NCBI GenBank assembly: GCA_035688305.1
Contig: DASSNC010000111.1
Location: 5,239 to 69,238 of the forward strand
Origin: 66-474 sp035688305
Lineage (GTDB): Bacteria > Pseudomonadota > Gammaproteobacteria > Xanthomonadales > Rhodanobacteraceae
Reading direction: 5' to 3'
Length of the DNA stretch: 64,000 bases
Part shown: in pieces, positions 62,991 to 64,000 of the stretch
Position numbering within the stretch: the stretch's first letter is position 1
Layout of the letters: each line of letters opens with the position of its first letter
Program-made: the position numbers and the translations under genes
The notes under the pieces: model-generated
What the model was told of the DNA's origin: nothing
Database searches by the model: none
The model's input: only the letters and a program-made list of their open reading frames with translations

Positions 62991-64000
62991 TCATGAGTCG
63001 AGAACATAAATCTTTCCTGTGACGGCGGCGGAGACCAAGGCGGTGCGGCGTTCTTTGAGAAGCTCGATTGTGCCCTGGGCTTCCCCGACGAGCGAATCGA
63101 ACTTCGCGGTCTCGATCGTTGCCGCGTCAAGGATGGCTTGCTGTTCCCGCAGTGGTGGCAACGCAACGCGGATGTTTTTGAACTCCCCCCAGTAAAGACG
63201 CAGGCGAAAGTCGGTCACGCCACGCGAATGCCGCCGCATTTGCTCGACCGCTTGGGGAGTACGCAACAGTTGTTCGATGAATAACGTGCACACTTCAGCC
63301 ATGGGTCGAGCAACGACATATGCGGGACTAACTTGTCCGGTGACCGTGACGGCGCCGAAACCACCTTGCCAAGCACGCATCATGTTGTAAGCCAAGTCGC
63401 CGGGCTGGACCGCTTTGTACTTCGAGCGGTCTTCGCTACGCGTAACCTTACGATCCATCTCGGCTTCGTCCAATTCCTTGTCGGAAATCCCGTCGTGAAT
63501 TGATACGCTGAGAATCGGAAGATCATCGGCGCCAACATCGGATACTTCACGAAAGATCATGCCCAGTCTGGCGACATCCCAATGCGCGGGCACCTGGCCG
63601 AGCCATTCGATGCCGGAGTCCTTCATCGGGGCGTTGGGGTCGAGGCCCTTGGTGACGGCGTGGGAGATTAGCGCTTGGCGCTTCTCCTTCAGCAGCGCGA
63701 TCAGCTTTTCCTGCTCCGCGATCAGCGCGTCGATCTTGTCGGTTTCGCGGTCGAGGAAGGAAGCGATGGCGGATTGTTCTTCGACGGATGGAAACGCAAC
63801 CCGTTCATTGAAGTAGCGATCTTGGTCGAGGTTCTGGATTCCCGAAGTTTGGTTGACGGATCGGGTCGTCAACCGGACGGAATACGCCGCCGCATGCACG
63901 TATCGCCAAAACGACGGAACCATGCCAGCACGCAACTCCATGCGCGCGACAAAATTCGAACAAACCGCGCACGCATCGCAGTCGTATAGAGCAACGCAAC
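62991..64000 (-). CDS. hsdS: Type I restriction enzyme specificity subunit, partial
   Basis: The frame is open to the right edge, so the first part is missing. The visible 336 residues contain the end of the first target-recognition domain (CSNFVARMELRAGMVPSFW...). The central conserved region follows (EEQSAIASFLDRETDKIDALIAEQEKLIALLKEKRQALISHAVTKGLDP), then the second recognition domain starting IEWLGQVPAHWDVARL and the distal conserved region (REQQAILDAATIETAKFDSLV...LLKERRTALVSAAVTGKI). HsdS sets the DNA target of both methylation and cleavage. The recognised sequence cannot be read from the protein. Confidence 0.93.
   Translation of the reverse strand, partial: CVALYDCDACAVCSNFVARMELRAGMVPSFWRYVHAAAYSVRLTTRSVNQTSGIQNLDQDRYFNERVAFPSVEEQSAIASFLDRETDKIDALIAEQEKLIALLKEKRQALISHAVTKGLDPNAPMKDSGIEWLGQVPAHWDVARLGMIFREVSDVGADDLPILSVSIHDGISDKELDEAEMDRKVTRSEDRSKYKAVQPGDLAYNMMRAWQGGFGAVTVTGQVSPAYVVARPMAEVCTLFIEQLLRTPQAVEQMRRHSRGVTDFRLRLYWGEFKNIRVALPPLREQQAILDAATIETAKFDSLVGEAQGTIELLKERRTALVSAAVTGKIYVLDS

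Larger units (their letters stand above)
37542..64000. mobile_element. Integrative genomic island in thyA, right end beyond window
   Basis: The segment starts at the break in thyA. It carries a substitute thyA, a three-gene tyrosine-recombinase module, and a set of defence-type genes on the opposite strand. Codon choice in the first part (for example many TTG, AAT, ATT and AGA codons) differs from the flanking core genes, while hsdR and part of the restriction operon look more host-like, so the cargo is a mosaic. No conjugation, replication or phage structural genes are visible. At least 26.4 kb is inserted. Confidence 0.75.

Noticed and set aside
56757..64000. Complete type I restriction system in the window
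   Set aside because: hsdM is absent and hsdS is cut by the right edge; only hsdR is complete.
1..64000. tRNA or rRNA genes, including a tRNA attachment site for the island
   Set aside because: No cloverleaf-like or rRNA sequence was recognised in any intergenic gap, and the insertion site is thyA itself.

Overview
The window looks like a chromosome segment from a high-GC gammaproteobacterium of the Xanthomonadales (Rhodanobacteraceae/Xanthomonadaceae type). This rests on the complete pilG-pilH-pilI-pilJ-chpA-chpB-chpC twitching chemosensory cluster in the xanthomonad order, the gshB-tonB-yqgE-ruvX-pyrB string, and the intergenic GTAGGTTGGGC...GCCCAACCTAC repeats. The species cannot be named from sequence alone.

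Core region, 1-37 kb. On the minus strand, gshB, tonB, yqgE, ruvX, pyrB and an edge-truncated lipoprotein form a tightly packed, partly overlapping series. Divergent from gshB runs the plus-strand Pil-Chp cluster (about 5.4-17 kb). It includes a 2052-residue ChpA with several phosphotransfer domains and a long EQAEAERAAA repeat linker, and a ChpB-position protein that keeps a receiver-like front but has no methylesterase domain. A pirin gene, rsmE, a small secreted protein, bioA, an inositol-monophosphatase-family (histidinol-phosphatase-like) gene, dodecin, an orphan OmpR-type regulator, pdxH and a coupled BtuF-like gene follow. Then come yggT-proC, an mdtABC-type RND efflux operon and a POT peptide transporter. 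Two intergenic zones (24.0-24.7 kb and 26.2-27.0 kb) hold hairpins and nested tandem repeats rather than genes.

Genomic island, from about 37.5 kb to beyond the right edge. The resident thyA is cut inside its conserved D-x-F-L-G-x-P-F-N motif, after codon 176. Just behind the break lies a complete but divergent second thyA, then three overlapping plus-strand genes that make up a tyrosine-recombinase module (a degenerate recombinase, a full catalytic recombinase, and a small coiled-coil partner). The simplest reading is an integrative element that targets thyA and carries a substitute thymidylate synthase.

The cargo on the minus strand is made of defence-type genes. One is a 1641-residue NERD nuclease-pseudokinase-kinase-SF1 helicase fusion, coupled to an unknown 505-residue protein. 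Another is a 2013-residue nuclease-like/STAND NTPase resembling antiviral Avs proteins. The third block is a type I restriction operon (hsdS, partial, and hsdR) with a DUF262/HNH (GmrSD-like) gene and two small uncharacterised genes between them. hsdM and the right junction with the lost 3' part of thyA must lie beyond 64 kb. The NERD-kinase-helicase gene, its partner and perhaps the STAND gene are the best candidates for an undescribed system.
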